In this document: positions 17,312 through 27,942 of the stretch, one piece after another
How the letters are laid out: every line of letters starts with the position of its first letter
Position numbering within the stretch: the first letter of the stretch is position 1
NCBI RefSeq assembly: GCF_005870025.1
Contig: NZ_VATA01000034.1
Coordinates: 1-64,000, forward strand
Origin: Poseidonocella sp. HB161398
GTDB taxonomy: Bacteria > Pseudomonadota > Alphaproteobacteria > Rhodobacterales > Rhodobacteraceae
Length of the DNA: 64,000 bases
Reading direction: 5' to 3'
Translations under genes and position numbers: made by a program
Notes under the pieces: model-generated
Seen by the model: only the letters and a program-made list of their open reading frames with translations
What the model was told of the DNA's origin: nothing
Database searches by the model: none

Positions 17312-18079
17312 TCAGCGCTGCCCGATGCCGCGCAGCAGCCAGAGGCCGTAGAGCAGCCCCGGCAGCACCAGCAGCAGCGGCACGAGAAGCAGCGGCATCA
17401 GCGGCATGCCGGCGCCGCCGTCGGCTGGCATCGGGCCGGCCGAGAGCACGACGAGGAAGGTCGCGCAGTCCCAGAGCCCGTGGATGGCGATTGCCGTCCA
17501 GATCGACCCGGTGCGCAGCCGGATCGCGAGCAGCATCAGCCCGGTGCAGGAGGCGGCGACGGCCTGCAGCGCCGAGACCGCGACCTCGCCGGTGAGAACG
17601 CCGTTGAAGAGGTGGACCGCGCCGAAGGCGCCGGTCGTCCACAGGATCGCGGGCCAGATCCGCAGCCTTTCGCGGAGCGCGGAGAAGAGCACGCCGCGGA
17701 ACATGGTCTCTTCCGACAGTCCCACCAGCATCGAATTCGCCAGCACCAGCGCGGCCACGCCCGGCCCCGGCAGTCCGAGCTCCAGCGCGCCGCCGAAGAG
17801 CACGGCCAGCATCAGCCCGGGCAGCCACAGGAGCCAGAGCGTGCCGGGCACGGGGGCGCGGAAGCCCAGGTCGTCCCAGCCCTGCCAGCGGATCAGCGCC
17901 CCGAGCATCCCCGCCGCCGCCAGCACGTGCCAGCCGATGCCGCTGGTCGCCAGATCCGACAGCTTCATGTCGGGCGGGTAGATCAGCTTGGCGCCGAGGA
18001 TGGTGATGGCGCCCCAGAGCACGAGCGCCGCGAGGGCGAGGGCAGGGCGGCCCGGCCGGAGGGGCCGGGAGCGCGCCAT
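17312..18079 (-). CDS. CPBP-family intramembrane metalloprotease (CAAX-protease-like)
   Basis: The 255-residue protein has about seven hydrophobic segments. The family motifs are EETMFRGVLFSALRERL (Glu-Glu-x-x-x-Arg, about residues 125-141) with HLFNGVLTG (His) in the following helix, and WTAIAIHGLWD (second His) near the C-terminus. These are the expected zinc-site residues of the Abi/CPBP (Rce1-like) family. Bacterial members serve in signalling, peptide processing or self-immunity, and the substrate here is unknown. The gene starts two bases after the stop of the DUF805 gene, so they are co-transcribed. Confidence 0.85.
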   Translation of the reverse strand: MARSRPLRPGRPALALAALVLWGAITILGAKLIYPPDMKLSDLATSGIGWHVLAAAGMLGALIRWQGWDDLGFRAPVPGTLWLLWLPGLMLAVLFGGALELGLPGPGVAALVLANSMLVGLSEETMFRGVLFSALRERLRIWPAILWTTGAFGAVHLFNGVLTGEVAVSALQAVAASCTGLMLLAIRLRTGSIWTAIAIHGLWDCATFLVVLSAGPMPADGGAGMPLMPLLLVPLLLVLPGLLYGLWLLRGIGQR

Positions 18080-18080
18080 T

Positions 18081-18506
18081 CTAGCCGCCGTCTCCGGTCG
18101 CGGGCAGCGGGTTCTCGCCGTAGCGGTTCGGCCCCGGCGTGCCGCCGGTCAGCATCCAGACCAGCATCACGATGAAGCCGACCAGCGGCACCAGCATGAT
18201 CCAGTACCACCAGCCGTTGCGGCCGATATCGTGCAGCCGCCGCACCGTGACCGAAATGTAGGGCAGCAGCACCAGAAGCCCGTAGACCGAGGAGAAGGGG
18301 GCGAATTGCGTCTCCGACTGGACGCTGCTGACGGTTTCGGTCTCCACCGTGACGGTCTCGCCGAAAAGCGCCAGGTCGATCAGCCCGCAGACCGTGAGCC
18401 CGCCATAGACGAAGAGGGCGAACCACCAGAATTCCGAACGCGGCGCGCGGCCGGCGAAGGTCGCGTATTTCCGCAGGCAGGTTCCCACGGCTCCGGCAAA
18501 CCCCAT
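18081..18506 (-). CDS. DUF805 membrane protein
   Basis: The 141-residue product shows the DUF805 pattern. There is an N-terminal KYATFAGRAPRSEFWWF segment, then transmembrane helices. The conserved SVTVRRLHDIGRNGWWYW box follows, and the C-terminal TPGPNRYGENP tail is typical. These are small inner membrane proteins (YhaH-like) of unknown function. A polar insert of about 30 residues between the first and second helices (TVTVETETVSSVQSETQ) is the one unusual part. It is translationally close to the CPBP protease gene, which follows after one base. Confidence 0.88.
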   Translation of the reverse strand: MGFAGAVGTCLRKYATFAGRAPRSEFWWFALFVYGGLTVCGLIDLALFGETVTVETETVSSVQSETQFAPFSSVYGLLVLLPYISVTVRRLHDIGRNGWWYWIMLVPLVGFIVMLVWMLTGGTPGPNRYGENPLPATGDGG

Positions 18507-18678
18507 GTCAGTTCCCCCTATGTCCCGGCCTCTCGGCCTGCCAATCGGGCGCCCGCCGCGGCGGTCAGGCGCCTGCTTTGGCTAGACAATAGCGCAGCGG
18601 GGCGGGATCTCCACCGCCGCGGCGCCGCAGCCTGCCGGGTGAGGCCGATAGGACGCAGCCGCCGTGGCGGAACGGAAA

Positions 18679-18703
18679 CGGCCTCCCCCGGAAGGGGAGG
18701 CCG
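18679..18703 (-). terminator. Terminator of the aldehyde dehydrogenase gene
   Basis: A perfect 10-bp stem (18679-18688 and 18694-18703) with a 5-base loop lies 27 bases past the stop codon on the minus strand. It is followed by GTTTCCGTTCC. The stem is strong but the T-run is poor. Confidence 0.55.
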
Positions 18704-18729
18704 CCACCTGTCTTCTGCGATGGGGAGGG

Positions 18730-20247
<1,518 letters not shown>

Positions 20248-20325
20248 GGCATTGTCCTCCCTGCCAATGATGCGGCGCGTGGCGCCTCTGGGAATGAAGA
20301 TGCCGGGCCGGGCCCGGCGCGTCAC

Positions 20326-20352
20326 CGGGGGCGGATCCGTTTGCCGCCCCCG
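20326..20352 (-). terminator. Stem-loop between the regulator and aldehyde dehydrogenase genes
   Basis: Perfect 9-bp arms (CGGGGGCGG at 20326-20334, CCGCCCCCG at 20344-20352) with a 9-base loop follow the regulator stop codon by 6 bases on the minus strand. The structure probably separates the regulator transcript from that of the dehydrogenase. Confidence 0.5.
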
Positions 20353-20358
20353 ACTGTC

Positions 20359-21324
20359 TCAGGCGTGAAACACCCTGGGGCCGGTTTCGCCGATCCCCAG
20401 CCGTTTCATCCGCCGGTAGAGGGTCGCGCGGCCCAGCCCGAGATCGCGGGCGGCGCGCGAGACATTGCCCTGGGCGCGGGTCAGCGCGCGGATCACCGCG
20501 GCGCGCTCGGCGCCGTCGAGTCCCTCGGAGGCCTCGCCTGTCAGGTCGCGCAGCGGCCGCGGGGCAAGCGTGCCGTCCTCGGCCATCGCCAGCAGCCGCC
20601 GCGCCGCGCGGGTGGCGCCGGTGACGATGTCGTCGCGGTCCACGGCCAGCAGCGCCGCCGAATCGGCGCCGTCCCCGGCCAGCAGGATGCGGTGCCCGGC
20701 AAAGCGGTCGCGGAAGAGGTCGCTGCCGATCTGCGCGGCGATCTGCGCGGCCATGGCGGCGATCAGCGGGTTGAAGCTGTCGCTCTCGTCGGCGCGGGCC
20801 GAGGAGATGTCGAGCGCGCCCAGAAGCTCGCCCGCCGCGCCGAAGATCGGCGCGTCGATGCAGCTCATCGAGGTGTTGCGCGGCAGGTAGTGCTGGTCGC
20901 GGTGGATGATCAGCGCGCGGCGCTCGGCCAGGCAGGTGCCAATGCCGTTGGTGCCCTGGGCGGCCTCGCTCCAGTCGGCGCCCTCGCGCAGGCCGGCGCG
21001 CTCGAAGGCGTCCGTGTCGGCGGGGCGCAGCACCTCCTGCAGCACCAGCCCGTCGCGGTCGGTCAGGAAGATCGCGCGGCCGGAATGGCCGATCATGCGG
21101 TGCAGCTCGCCCAGCCGCGGCTGCGCCAGGTGCAGAAGCCGGCCCTCGGCCTCGCGCCGCTCGGCCAGGCGGCGGCGCTCCAGCCGCGCGGGCGGGCAGG
21201 CGGCGGCGGGGTCGAGCCTGTGGCGGTCGTGGCAGCGCTGCCAGGACGCGGCGATCTTCGAGCGCGCGGCCGCCTGCCCGGAGGTGACGCTGGCCAGGAC
21301 GCGATCGGCATGGGCTTGGTGCAT
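20359..21324 (-). CDS. AcoR-like GAF/Fis-type regulator lacking the sigma-54 ATPase domain
   Basis: The 321-residue protein begins like acetoin catabolism activators: IAASWQRCHDRHRLDP at residues about 23-38, then a GAF sensor domain. The GAF domain shows GADWSEAAQGTNGIGTCLAE, the marked AcoR motif, and CIDAPIFGAAGELLGALDIS. It ends in a Fis-type helix-turn-helix (ALTRAQGNVSRAARDLGLGRATLYRRMKRLG). Between them there is only about 100 residues and no Walker A, GAFTGA or Walker B motif. The AAA+ domain that contacts sigma-54 is therefore absent. It probably controls the aldehyde dehydrogenase gene just downstream by another mechanism. The ATG at 21324 has a GGGAGGAGAG ribosome site. Confidence 0.85.
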   Translation of the reverse strand: MHQAHADRVLASVTSGQAAARSKIAASWQRCHDRHRLDPAAACPPARLERRRLAERREAEGRLLHLAQPRLGELHRMIGHSGRAIFLTDRDGLVLQEVLRPADTDAFERAGLREGADWSEAAQGTNGIGTCLAERRALIIHRDQHYLPRNTSMSCIDAPIFGAAGELLGALDISSARADESDSFNPLIAAMAAQIAAQIGSDLFRDRFAGHRILLAGDGADSAALLAVDRDDIVTGATRAARRLLAMAEDGTLAPRPLRDLTGEASEGLDGAERAAVIRALTRAQGNVSRAARDLGLGRATLYRRMKRLGIGETGPRVFHA

Positions 21325-21452
21325 TCTCTCCTCCCGGTGCCCGCGGCCGCGGGGCGCGGCGGGCGGGGTTCCGGTCAGGAGGTCACCCTGTCGGGGGCCG
21401 GATTGGAAGTCCGACAAATGTCCTGTGCGACCAAGGTCGAAAGGCGTCCGGC

Positions 21453-22550
21453 TCAGACGGCGGGGGCGGCATCCTGCCAGGCCCGGGCAGGCGCCTGGGT
21501 GGCGATGCGGCGGCCGGTGGCGATGTCGAAGACATGCAGCGAGCCCTGCGCCGGGGAGAGCCACAGCTCGGGCCCGATCTCGACCGAGGAGGGCAGCGCG
21601 GCGACCAGCGCCTGTCCGCCGACCTGGCCATGGACCAGCCGCTGCGCGCCCAGCTCCTCGACATAGAGGATGTCGAGCGCGAAGGCGCCGGCGCTGCCGG
21701 GATAGGCGGGCAGCAGGCTCTCGGGGCGGATGCCGAGGATCGCCGGCCCGTCGGGGACGCCCGGGATCTGCATCACCGCCGGGCCCAGCCGGACCTGCCC
21801 GCCCAGGCAGTCGGCATCGAGCAGGTTCATCGCCGGCGAGCCGATGAAGCCCGCGACGAAGGCCGAGGCCGGCTGGTGGTAGAGCTCCAGCGGACGGCCG
21901 ACCTGCTCCACCCGGCCGCCATTCAGCACGACGAGCCGGTGGGCCAGGGTCATCGCCTCCAGCTGGTCATGGGTGACATAGACCGAGGTCGTGCCGAGGC
22001 GGGCCTGCAGCTGCTTGATCTCGCCGCGCATCTGCACCCGCAGCTTGGCGTCGAGATTGCTGAGCGGCTCGTCGAAGAGGAAGACGGCCGGCTCGCGCAC
22101 GATGGCGCGGCCCATGGCGACGCGCTGGCGCTGCCCGCCCGAGAGCGCGCGGGGCTTCCGGTCGAGATAGCGGCCGAGCTCCAACATGCGGGCGGCCTCC
22201 GCGACACGGGCGTCGATCTCGGGCTTCGGCACGCGGCGGTTCCTCAGCCCGTAGGCGAGGTTGTCGCGCACGGACATGTGCGGGTAGAGCGCGTAGTTCT
22301 GGAACACCATGGCGATGTCGCGGTCGGCCGGGTCGACGGTGTTCACCTCGCGCCCGCCGATCGAGATCGTGCCCTCGGTGACGGTCTCCAGCCCGGCGAT
22401 CATCCGCAGGAGCGTGGACTTGCCGCAGCCCGAGGGGCCGACCAGCACCAGGAACTCGCCATCGGCGATCTCCAGGTCGACGCCCGAGACCGAGGGCGCG
22501 GCCGCGCCGGGATAGGTCTTGCCGACCTGGCTGACGGAAATGGATCCCAT
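21453..22550 (-). CDS. ugpC: sn-Glycerol-3-phosphate ABC transporter ATP-binding protein
   Basis: The 365-residue ATPase has Walker [10 protein letters not shown] (about residue 38), the Q-loop [10 protein letters not shown], the signature [14 protein letters not shown], Walker [16 protein letters not shown] and the His switch [11 protein letters not shown]-terminal TOBE/OB regulatory region follows, as in the MalK/UgpC group. It is the last gene of the ugpBAEC operon, 12 bases after ugpE, and energises uptake. The 3' end lies 128 bases from the AcoR-like gene start. Identification as UgpC rests mainly on the clear UgpB upstream. Confidence 0.88.
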   Translation of the reverse strand: MGSISVSQVGKTYPGAAAPSVSGVDLEIADGEFLVLVGPSGCGKSTLLRMIAGLETVTEGTISIGGREVNTVDPADRDIAMVFQNYALYPHMSVRDNLAYGLRNRRVPKPEIDARVAEAARMLELGRYLDRKPRALSGGQRQRVAMGRAIVREPAVFLFDEPLSNLDAKLRVQMRGEIKQLQARLGTTSVYVTHDQLEAMTLAHRLVVLNGGRVEQVGRPLELYHQPASAFVAGFIGSPAMNLLDADCLGGQVRLGPAVMQIPGVPDGPAILGIRPESLLPAYPGSAGAFALDILYVEELGAQRLVHGQVGGQALVAALPSSVEIGPELWLSPAQGSLHVFDIATGRRIATQAPARAWQDAAPAV

Positions 22551-22562
22551 GGGGACGGCTCC

Positions 22563-23405
22563 TTACTTGTCGCTCTCGGTCAGGCCCTTGATGAACCAGC
22601 GCTGGAAGATGACGACGACCGCCACGGGGGGCACCATCGCCAGCACCGCGAGGGCGAAGGCCAGGTTGTAATCGGGGATCTGGCTGCCGACCCAGACCTG
22701 CAGGATCGACTTGATGCCGCGCATCAGCGTGAACATCCCCTCGTCCGTGGTCATCAGCATCGGCCAGAGATACTGGTTCCAGCCATAGACGAACATGATG
22801 ATGAACATCGCCGCCATCATCGTCCGCGACAGCGGCACCAGGATGTCGAAGAAGAATTTCAGCGGCCCGGCGCCGTCGATCCGCGACGCCTCCAGCAATT
22901 CGTCGGGCACCGACTTGAAGAACTGGCGGAAGTAGAACGTGCCGGTGGCCGAGGCCAGGAGCGGCACGATCAGCCCGGGATAGGTGTTGATCAGCCCCAG
23001 CTCGGCCATCACCTGGAAGGAGGGCACGATGCGCACCTCCAGCGGCAGCAGCAGCGTGGTGAAGATCATCCAGAACAGCAGCGTCGCGTGGCGGAAGCGG
23101 AAATAGACCAGCGCATAGGCCGCCATCATCGACAGCGCGATCTTGCCCACCGCGAAGCCGAGCCCGAGGATCATCGAGTTCATCAGCATCCGCAGCCCGG
23201 TGACCTGGCCGGTGAAGCCGCCCTTGTGGGTCAGCACCGTGCCGTAGGTCCCGGCGAAATTGTCCCCGGGCAGGATCTGCAGGCCGCGGCTGTGGATCTC
23301 TGCCGCGGTATGGGTCGAGGTGGTGAAGGCGACCAGCACCGGCAGCATCAGGAAGAGCGCGCCGAGGATCAGGATCAGGTGGTCGAAGGGGCGTGTGCGG
23401 TGCAT
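22563..23405 (-). CDS. ugpE: sn-Glycerol-3-phosphate ABC transporter permease
   Basis: This 280-residue permease has six transmembrane segments. Its cytoplasmic coupling (EAA) loop reads ELLEASRIDGAGPLKFFFDILVPLSR at about residues 190-215. The periplasmic loop after the first helix (TSTHTAAEIHSRGLQILPGDNF) is typical of UgpE. It forms the membrane channel with UgpA, whose gene ends 9 bases upstream. It lies in the order ugpB-A-E-C. Confidence 0.88.
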   Translation of the reverse strand: MHRTRPFDHLILILGALFLMLPVLVAFTTSTHTAAEIHSRGLQILPGDNFAGTYGTVLTHKGGFTGQVTGLRMLMNSMILGLGFAVGKIALSMMAAYALVYFRFRHATLLFWMIFTTLLLPLEVRIVPSFQVMAELGLINTYPGLIVPLLASATGTFYFRQFFKSVPDELLEASRIDGAGPLKFFFDILVPLSRTMMAAMFIIMFVYGWNQYLWPMLMTTDEGMFTLMRGIKSILQVWVGSQIPDYNLAFALAVLAMVPPVAVVVIFQRWFIKGLTESDK

Positions 23406-23414
23406 CGGACGGGC

Positions 23415-24377
23415 TCAGCTGTAATGGATGCGCTTTTCCAGCACGCGGAACTGTAGGATGGTCAGCGCGAAGACCACCAGCATCAGGATCACCGACTGCG
23501 CCGAGGAGCCGCCGATGTCATTGCCGCGGAAGCCGTCATTGTAGACCTTGTAGACCAGCGTGACCGGGTTGTTGGCGGGCTTGTCCTTCAGCATCACGTC
23601 GATGATGCCGAACGTGTCGAAGAGCGCGTAGGTGATGTTGATGATCAAGAGGAAGAAGGCGGTCGGCGCCAGCAGCGGCAGCGTCACGGTGCGGAACCGC
23701 CGCCAGCCGTTGCGGCAGTCGATCACCGCCGCCTCGCGCACCGAGACCGGCACGGATTGCAGCCCCGACAGGAAGAAGATGAAGTTGTAGGGGATCTGCT
23801 TCCACACGGCGACCGCGATCATCGCGAAGGCGGTGTCGAAATAGTCGATGCCGACCTGCATGTCCCAGCCCAGCCAGGAGGCCAGCGTCACGAAGGGGCC
23901 GATATGCATGTCGAAGAACATCATGCCGATCAGCCCCGCCACCGGCGGCGCGATGGCATAGACCGCGATCAGCAGCGTCTTGTAGGCCGAGGCGCCGCGG
24001 ATCACCGCATCCGCCTTGACCGCCAGCAGCAGGCCGAGCCCCAGCGACAGCGCGGTGACGGCGAGGGTGAAGACCGCGGTGAAGCGCGCCACGCGGTGGT
24101 ACTCGGCGCTTCCCAGCGCGTCGCGGTAGTTGTCGAAGCCGACGAAGGTCGCGCCGAAGCCGAACGGATCCTCGATGTAGAAGGACGAGGTCACCGCCTG
24201 GACCGAGGGCCAGTAGAAGAAGATCGCCACCACCATCAGCTGCGGCGCGATGAAGATCCAGGGCAGCAGCGGGCGGTCGAACTGCACGCGCTTGGCGGGC
24301 TCGGGCGCTGCGGCCGGCCGGGCGGTCCGGCGGCGGAAGAGCCCGCGAAGGGCGGTGGTGTCGGTGATCTCGGCCAA
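23415..24377 (-). CDS. ugpA: sn-Glycerol-3-phosphate ABC transporter permease
   Basis: The 320-residue permease has a longer cytoplasmic N-terminus, then six helices beginning LPWIFIAPQLMVVAIFFYWPS. The coupling loop is SVREAAVIDCRNGWRRFRTVTLPLLAPT near residue 225. The phrase FYIEDPFGFGATFVGFDNY after the first helix is characteristic of UgpA. It pairs with UgpE. It is separated from ugpB by 90 bases holding a strong stem-loop, which may lower permease expression relative to the binding protein. Confidence 0.88.
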   Translation of the reverse strand: MAEITDTTALRGLFRRRTARPAAAPEPAKRVQFDRPLLPWIFIAPQLMVVAIFFYWPSVQAVTSSFYIEDPFGFGATFVGFDNYRDALGSAEYHRVARFTAVFTLAVTALSLGLGLLLAVKADAVIRGASAYKTLLIAVYAIAPPVAGLIGMMFFDMHIGPFVTLASWLGWDMQVGIDYFDTAFAMIAVAVWKQIPYNFIFFLSGLQSVPVSVREAAVIDCRNGWRRFRTVTLPLLAPTAFFLLIINITYALFDTFGIIDVMLKDKPANNPVTLVYKVYNDGFRGNDIGGSSAQSVILMLVVFALTILQFRVLEKRIHYS

Positions 24378-24420
24378 GGCGGGTTTCCCGGAGCGGTGCA
24401 GGCGGCGTCTGGAACGGCAG

Positions 24421-24453
24421 GGACCGGGGCCTGCCTCTCGGCCGCCCCGGTCC
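24421..24453 (-). promoter_or_regulatory. Intercistronic stem-loop between ugpB and ugpA
   Basis: Perfect 10-bp arms (24421-24430 GGACCGGGGC and 24444-24453 GCCCCGGTCC) with a 13-base loop follow the ugpB stop by 14 bases. Similar hairpins after binding-protein genes in other ABC operons stabilise the upstream message and cause partial termination. No T-run follows, in keeping with read-through. Confidence 0.55.
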
Positions 24454-24467
24454 TGGATCGGTGGGGC

Positions 24468-25772
24468 TCAGCCCGAGGTCTTGGCGAAGCGCGCCAGCAG
24501 CTTGTCGCCTTCGGACTTGATGGTCTCGAAGGCCTCCTGGACGGAGGTCTCGCCCGAGAAGATGCGGTTGAATTCGCGCTCCTCGACCGAGCGGATCTGC
24601 GGGTAGAAGCCCAGGCGGTAGCCCTTGGACCATTCGCCGCCCGGCAGGCTCAGCTGCTGGATGCCGACTTCGGCCACCGGCTGCTCCTCGTACCAGCCCT
24701 CGGCCTTGGCCTGCTCGTAGGCGGCATTGGTGATCGGCACGTAGCCGGTCGACTTGTGCCAGAAGACCTGCACATCCGGCGAGGTCAGGAACTGGAAGAA
24801 GTCGGCGGTGCACTTGTTCTGCGCCTCGTCATGGCCGGCCATCGCGTAGAGCGCGGCGCCGCCGATGAAGCTGTTGGTGCCCGCGCCCTCGATCGCGTCC
24901 CAATAGGGCATGAAGACGGCCGAGAAGGGCATTTCCGCGGTCTGCTGCAGCCCGCCGAAGGAGCCGGAGGAGCCGATCCACATCGCGACCTTGTCCTGCT
25001 CGAAGGGCGCCTGGTTGTCCGACCAGCCCGCGCCGTAGAAGCCGAAGAGCCCTTCGTCATGCCAGGCCTTCAGCTTTTCGAACATCATGACCAGATCGGG
25101 ATCGGTGGCGTTGATCGTGGTGCCCTCGACCGAATCGTAGCCGTTGCTGTTCGAGGCCATCTGGATGTCGTTGCGCGAGAAGAAGTTCTCGAAGAACATC
25201 CAGGTCAGCTGCGAGGCGGTCATCGGGATGTAGCCCGCGTCCTTCAGCTTCGGCGCGATCGCCTCGAAGTCTTCCCAGGTCTTCGGCGGCTCCACCCCGG
25301 CCTTCTCGAAGGCCTGCGTGTTGATGTACATGATCGGCGCCGAGGAGTTGAACGGCATGCCGACGAACTTGCCGTCCGCATCGGCGTAGAAGTAGCGCAC
25401 GCCGTTGATGAAGGCCTCGCGGTCGAAGCCGTAGCCTGCCTGGGTGATCAGGTCCTCGGCCGGGATCGTCGCGCCGGGCGCGTTCATGATGGTCGCGGCG
25501 CCGGCGTCGAAGACCTGCAGGATGTTCGGCTGCTCGCCCGAGCGGAAGGCGGCGATGCCCGAGGCCAGGGCCTCCTCGTAGGTGCCCTTGGAGACCGGGG
25601 TCAGCGCGCAGGCGGACTGGGCGTCGTTGAACTTGCGGGAGATCTCGTTGATGACCTCCTGGTTCTTGCCGCCCATGCCGTGCCACCACTGGATCTGGGT
25701 GGCGTCGTCGGCCTTGGCCACGGCCAGCGAGGCGGCCAGGGCGAGTGCGGAAACCGTGACGGTGCGGATCAT
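24468..25772 (-). CDS. ugpB: sn-Glycerol-3-phosphate periplasmic binding protein
   Basis: This 434-residue solute-binding protein has a signal peptide (MIRTVTVSALALAASLAVAKA). Its sequence parallels E. coli UgpB throughout: WWHGMGGKNQEVINEI, VSKGTYEEALASGIAAFRSGEQPNILQV, PFNSSAPIMYINTQAFEKAG, ASSGSFGG-like IGSSGSFGG, and HKSTGYVPITNAAY. It captures glycerol 3-phosphate or its diesters for UgpAEC. It is the first gene of the operon and is divergent from an SLC13-type permease. The start at 25772 is fixed by the signal peptide; the frame is open much further upstream. Confidence 0.92.
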   Translation of the reverse strand: MIRTVTVSALALAASLAVAKADDATQIQWWHGMGGKNQEVINEISRKFNDAQSACALTPVSKGTYEEALASGIAAFRSGEQPNILQVFDAGAATIMNAPGATIPAEDLITQAGYGFDREAFINGVRYFYADADGKFVGMPFNSSAPIMYINTQAFEKAGVEPPKTWEDFEAIAPKLKDAGYIPMTASQLTWMFFENFFSRNDIQMASNSNGYDSVEGTTINATDPDLVMMFEKLKAWHDEGLFGFYGAGWSDNQAPFEQDKVAMWIGSSGSFGGLQQTAEMPFSAVFMPYWDAIEGAGTNSFIGGAALYAMAGHDEAQNKCTADFFQFLTSPDVQVFWHKSTGYVPITNAAYEQAKAEGWYEEQPVAEVGIQQLSLPGGEWSKGYRLGFYPQIRSVEEREFNRIFSGETSVQEAFETIKSEGDKLLARFAKTSG

Positions 25773-26064
25773 GTGAGTCCCTCGGATTGCGGCGCCCGGC
25801 GCGGGGCGGCCCTTGTGCTGTTCCGGCGGGGTCTTAGGTCCGGGTGGTGACAGTTTTGCTGCAGGAGCTTTTCGTTTTTGTGACAAATGCGCCAAGTCCC
25901 GCCGGGCCGTGGCCCGCCCGTGCGGCGGAGATTGCCGCCGCCGCGGCGCGCCGCTAGTATCCTCCCTTGGCAATTTCGATGAAGACGACGTTTCCCGACC
26001 CGGTCCCGGCGCTGCGGAGGTGCCCGGTCCGGCCGTTCCCCACCTCTTCCGCCTTGGCCACTCG
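25773..26064. other. Divergent upstream region of ugpB and the SLC13 permease gene
   Basis: No gene is supported in these 292 bases. The middle is T-rich for this DNA. GTGACA occurs twice in direct orientation at 25847-25852 and 25880-25885, 33 bases apart (about three helix turns), a possible regulator site. No convincing -35/-10 pair was found. Confidence 0.3.
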
Positions 26065-27849
26065 ATGTTCTTCGATCCCGGTTTCCTTGCTCCCTTCCTG
26101 GCGCTGGCGCTGATCGCCTGCGTCTTCGCCACCTTCCTCGCCGAGCGCTGGCCGGCCGATATCGTCGCCTTCACCGGCGCCGCCGCGGCGCTGGCGCTGG
26201 GGCTCGTCGGCCCCGACCAGGTGCTGGCGGCCATCGCCAACCCGGCGCCCGCCACGATCGGCGCGATGTTCGTCCTCAGCGCCGCGCTGGTGCGGACCGG
26301 CGCGCTCGAGGCGCTGACCGCCGGGCTCGGCCGCCTTTCGGGGCGGCATCCGCGGCTGGCGCTGCTGTCCTTCTTCCTCGCTGCGGCGGGCGCCTCGGCG
26401 CTGGTCAACAACACGCCGGTGGTGATGGTGCTGATCCCGGTGGCCGGCGCGCTGGCGCGGCAGGTCGGCACCGTGCCCTCGCGGCTGCTGATGCCGCTCT
26501 CCTTCATGGTGATCCTCGGCGGCACGGTCTCGATGATCGGCACCTCGACCAACCTGCTGGTCGACGGCATGTCGCGCAGTCTCGGGCTGGAGCCCTTCGG
26601 CCTCTTCGAGGTCGCGCCGCTGGGCCTTGCGGTGGCAGCGGTCGGCGGGCTCTTCCTCGCCGTGGCGGCGCCGCGGCTCCTGCCCGAGCGGCAGAGCATG
26701 GCCGAGGCGCTCGGCCGCCGCGAGGGCCGCTCCTGGCTGGCCAATCTGGTGATCCCGGCAGGTTCGCCGATGATCGGCGCGCGGCCCTTGGAGATCGCGG
26801 CGCTGAAGCGCGGCGGCAGCCGGGTGATCGACGTGGTCCGCGCCGATGTCTCGCTGCGCCGCGACCTGGCCGCCGTGGTGCTGGAGCCGGGCGACACGAT
26901 CGTCGTCAAGACCCGCGAGGTGGAGCTGATGGGCTTCCGCGAGGGCGCGGCCAAGGGCGCCGACCTGACCGGGCTTTCGCCGGCACAGGCGCGGCGCAGC
27001 CGGGTGGTCGAGATGCTGGTTGCCCCGGGCGGCCGCGCGGTCGGGCGGCGGCTGGGCACGCTGGGCTGGCGGCGGCGCTTCGGCACCTATCCGCTGGCGC
27101 TGCACCGGCGCGGCGGCTCGGTCGGCGCCGGGCTCGAGGACGTGCCCCTGATGTCCGGCGACACGCTGCTGGTCGAGGGCGCGCCCGCCGATCTCGAGCG
27201 GCTGGCCGCGGAGGAGAAGCTGATCCTGCTGTCGGAGACGGCGGCGCGGGGCTACCGCCGCGGGCGCGCGCCCGTCGCAGTGGCGGTGCTGCTGGCCGTG
27301 GTCGGGCTGGCCGCCGCCAATGTCGCGCCGATCCTGTCGCTGGCGCTGGTCGGCGCGGCGGCGGTGCTGGCCACCGGCTGCGTCGACGGCGAGGAGGGGC
27401 TGGCCGCGGTCGACGGGCGGCTCCTTTTGCTGATCGTGTCGATGCTGGTGATCGGCGCCGCGCTGGAGCAGAGCGGCGCGGTGGCGATGATCGTCGGCTG
27501 GATCGCGCCCTTTCTGTCGGCGGGCAGCCCGCTGATCGCGCTGGCGCTGGTCTATGTCGCGACCTCGGTGCTGACCGAGCTCGTCACCAACAACGCCGTC
27601 GCGGTGCTGATGGTGCCGATCGCGGCGGGCCTGGCGCAGCAGCTGGGCGTCGACCCGCGGCCCTTCCTGATCGCGGTGATGTTCGCCGCCTCGGCCAGCT
27701 TCGCGACGCCGATCGGCTACCAGACGAACACGCTGGTCTACAATGCGGGCGGCTACCGCTTCTCGGACTTCCTGCGGGTGGGCCTGCCGATGAACATCAT
27801 TGCAGGTTTGGCAACAGTTCTGCTGATCCCGGTCTTCTGGCCGCTATGA
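26065..27849 (+). CDS. SLC13-family permease with RCK_C (TrkA-C) domains
   Basis: The 594-residue protein has two membrane halves of the divalent anion:Na+ symporter family. The N-terminal half contains SALVNNTPVVMVLIPV and GGTVSMIGTSTNLLVDG. The C-terminal half contains ELVTNNAVAVLMVPIA and ASFATPIGYQTNTLVYNAGGY. Between them, at about residues 215-415, lie two soluble TrkA-C regulatory domains. Substrates in the family are dicarboxylates, sulfate or related anions; the substrate here is unknown. I start at the ATG at 26065 (MFFDPGFLAPF), just before the first helix; the frame is open upstream. It lies between the ugp and glycerol kinase genes. Confidence 0.85.
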   Translation: MFFDPGFLAPFLALALIACVFATFLAERWPADIVAFTGAAAALALGLVGPDQVLAAIANPAPATIGAMFVLSAALVRTGALEALTAGLGRLSGRHPRLALLSFFLAAAGASALVNNTPVVMVLIPVAGALARQVGTVPSRLLMPLSFMVILGGTVSMIGTSTNLLVDGMSRSLGLEPFGLFEVAPLGLAVAAVGGLFLAVAAPRLLPERQSMAEALGRREGRSWLANLVIPAGSPMIGARPLEIAALKRGGSRVIDVVRADVSLRRDLAAVVLEPGDTIVVKTREVELMGFREGAAKGADLTGLSPAQARRSRVVEMLVAPGGRAVGRRLGTLGWRRRFGTYPLALHRRGGSVGAGLEDVPLMSGDTLLVEGAPADLERLAAEEKLILLSETAARGYRRGRAPVAVAVLLAVVGLAAANVAPILSLALVGAAAVLATGCVDGEEGLAAVDGRLLLLIVSMLVIGAALEQSGAVAMIVGWIAPFLSAGSPLIALALVYVATSVLTELVTNNAVAVLMVPIAAGLAQQLGVDPRPFLIAVMFAASASFATPIGYQTNTLVYNAGGYRFSDFLRVGLPMNIIAGLATVLLIPVFWPL

Positions 27850-27942
27850 GTCGTGCATTGTCATTGCGGAAGTTTCTCAATTAGGCAAAATCCGGAAACA
27901 GGGTGCCCTCTGCCGGGCCCTGATCCTGGAGGACGCACCTGC

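Noticed and set aside
25773-27086. Upstream extension of the ugpB frame by more than 400 codons
   Set aside because: It would remove the signal peptide from the N-terminus and runs opposite the SLC13 gene. The start at 25772 is well supported.
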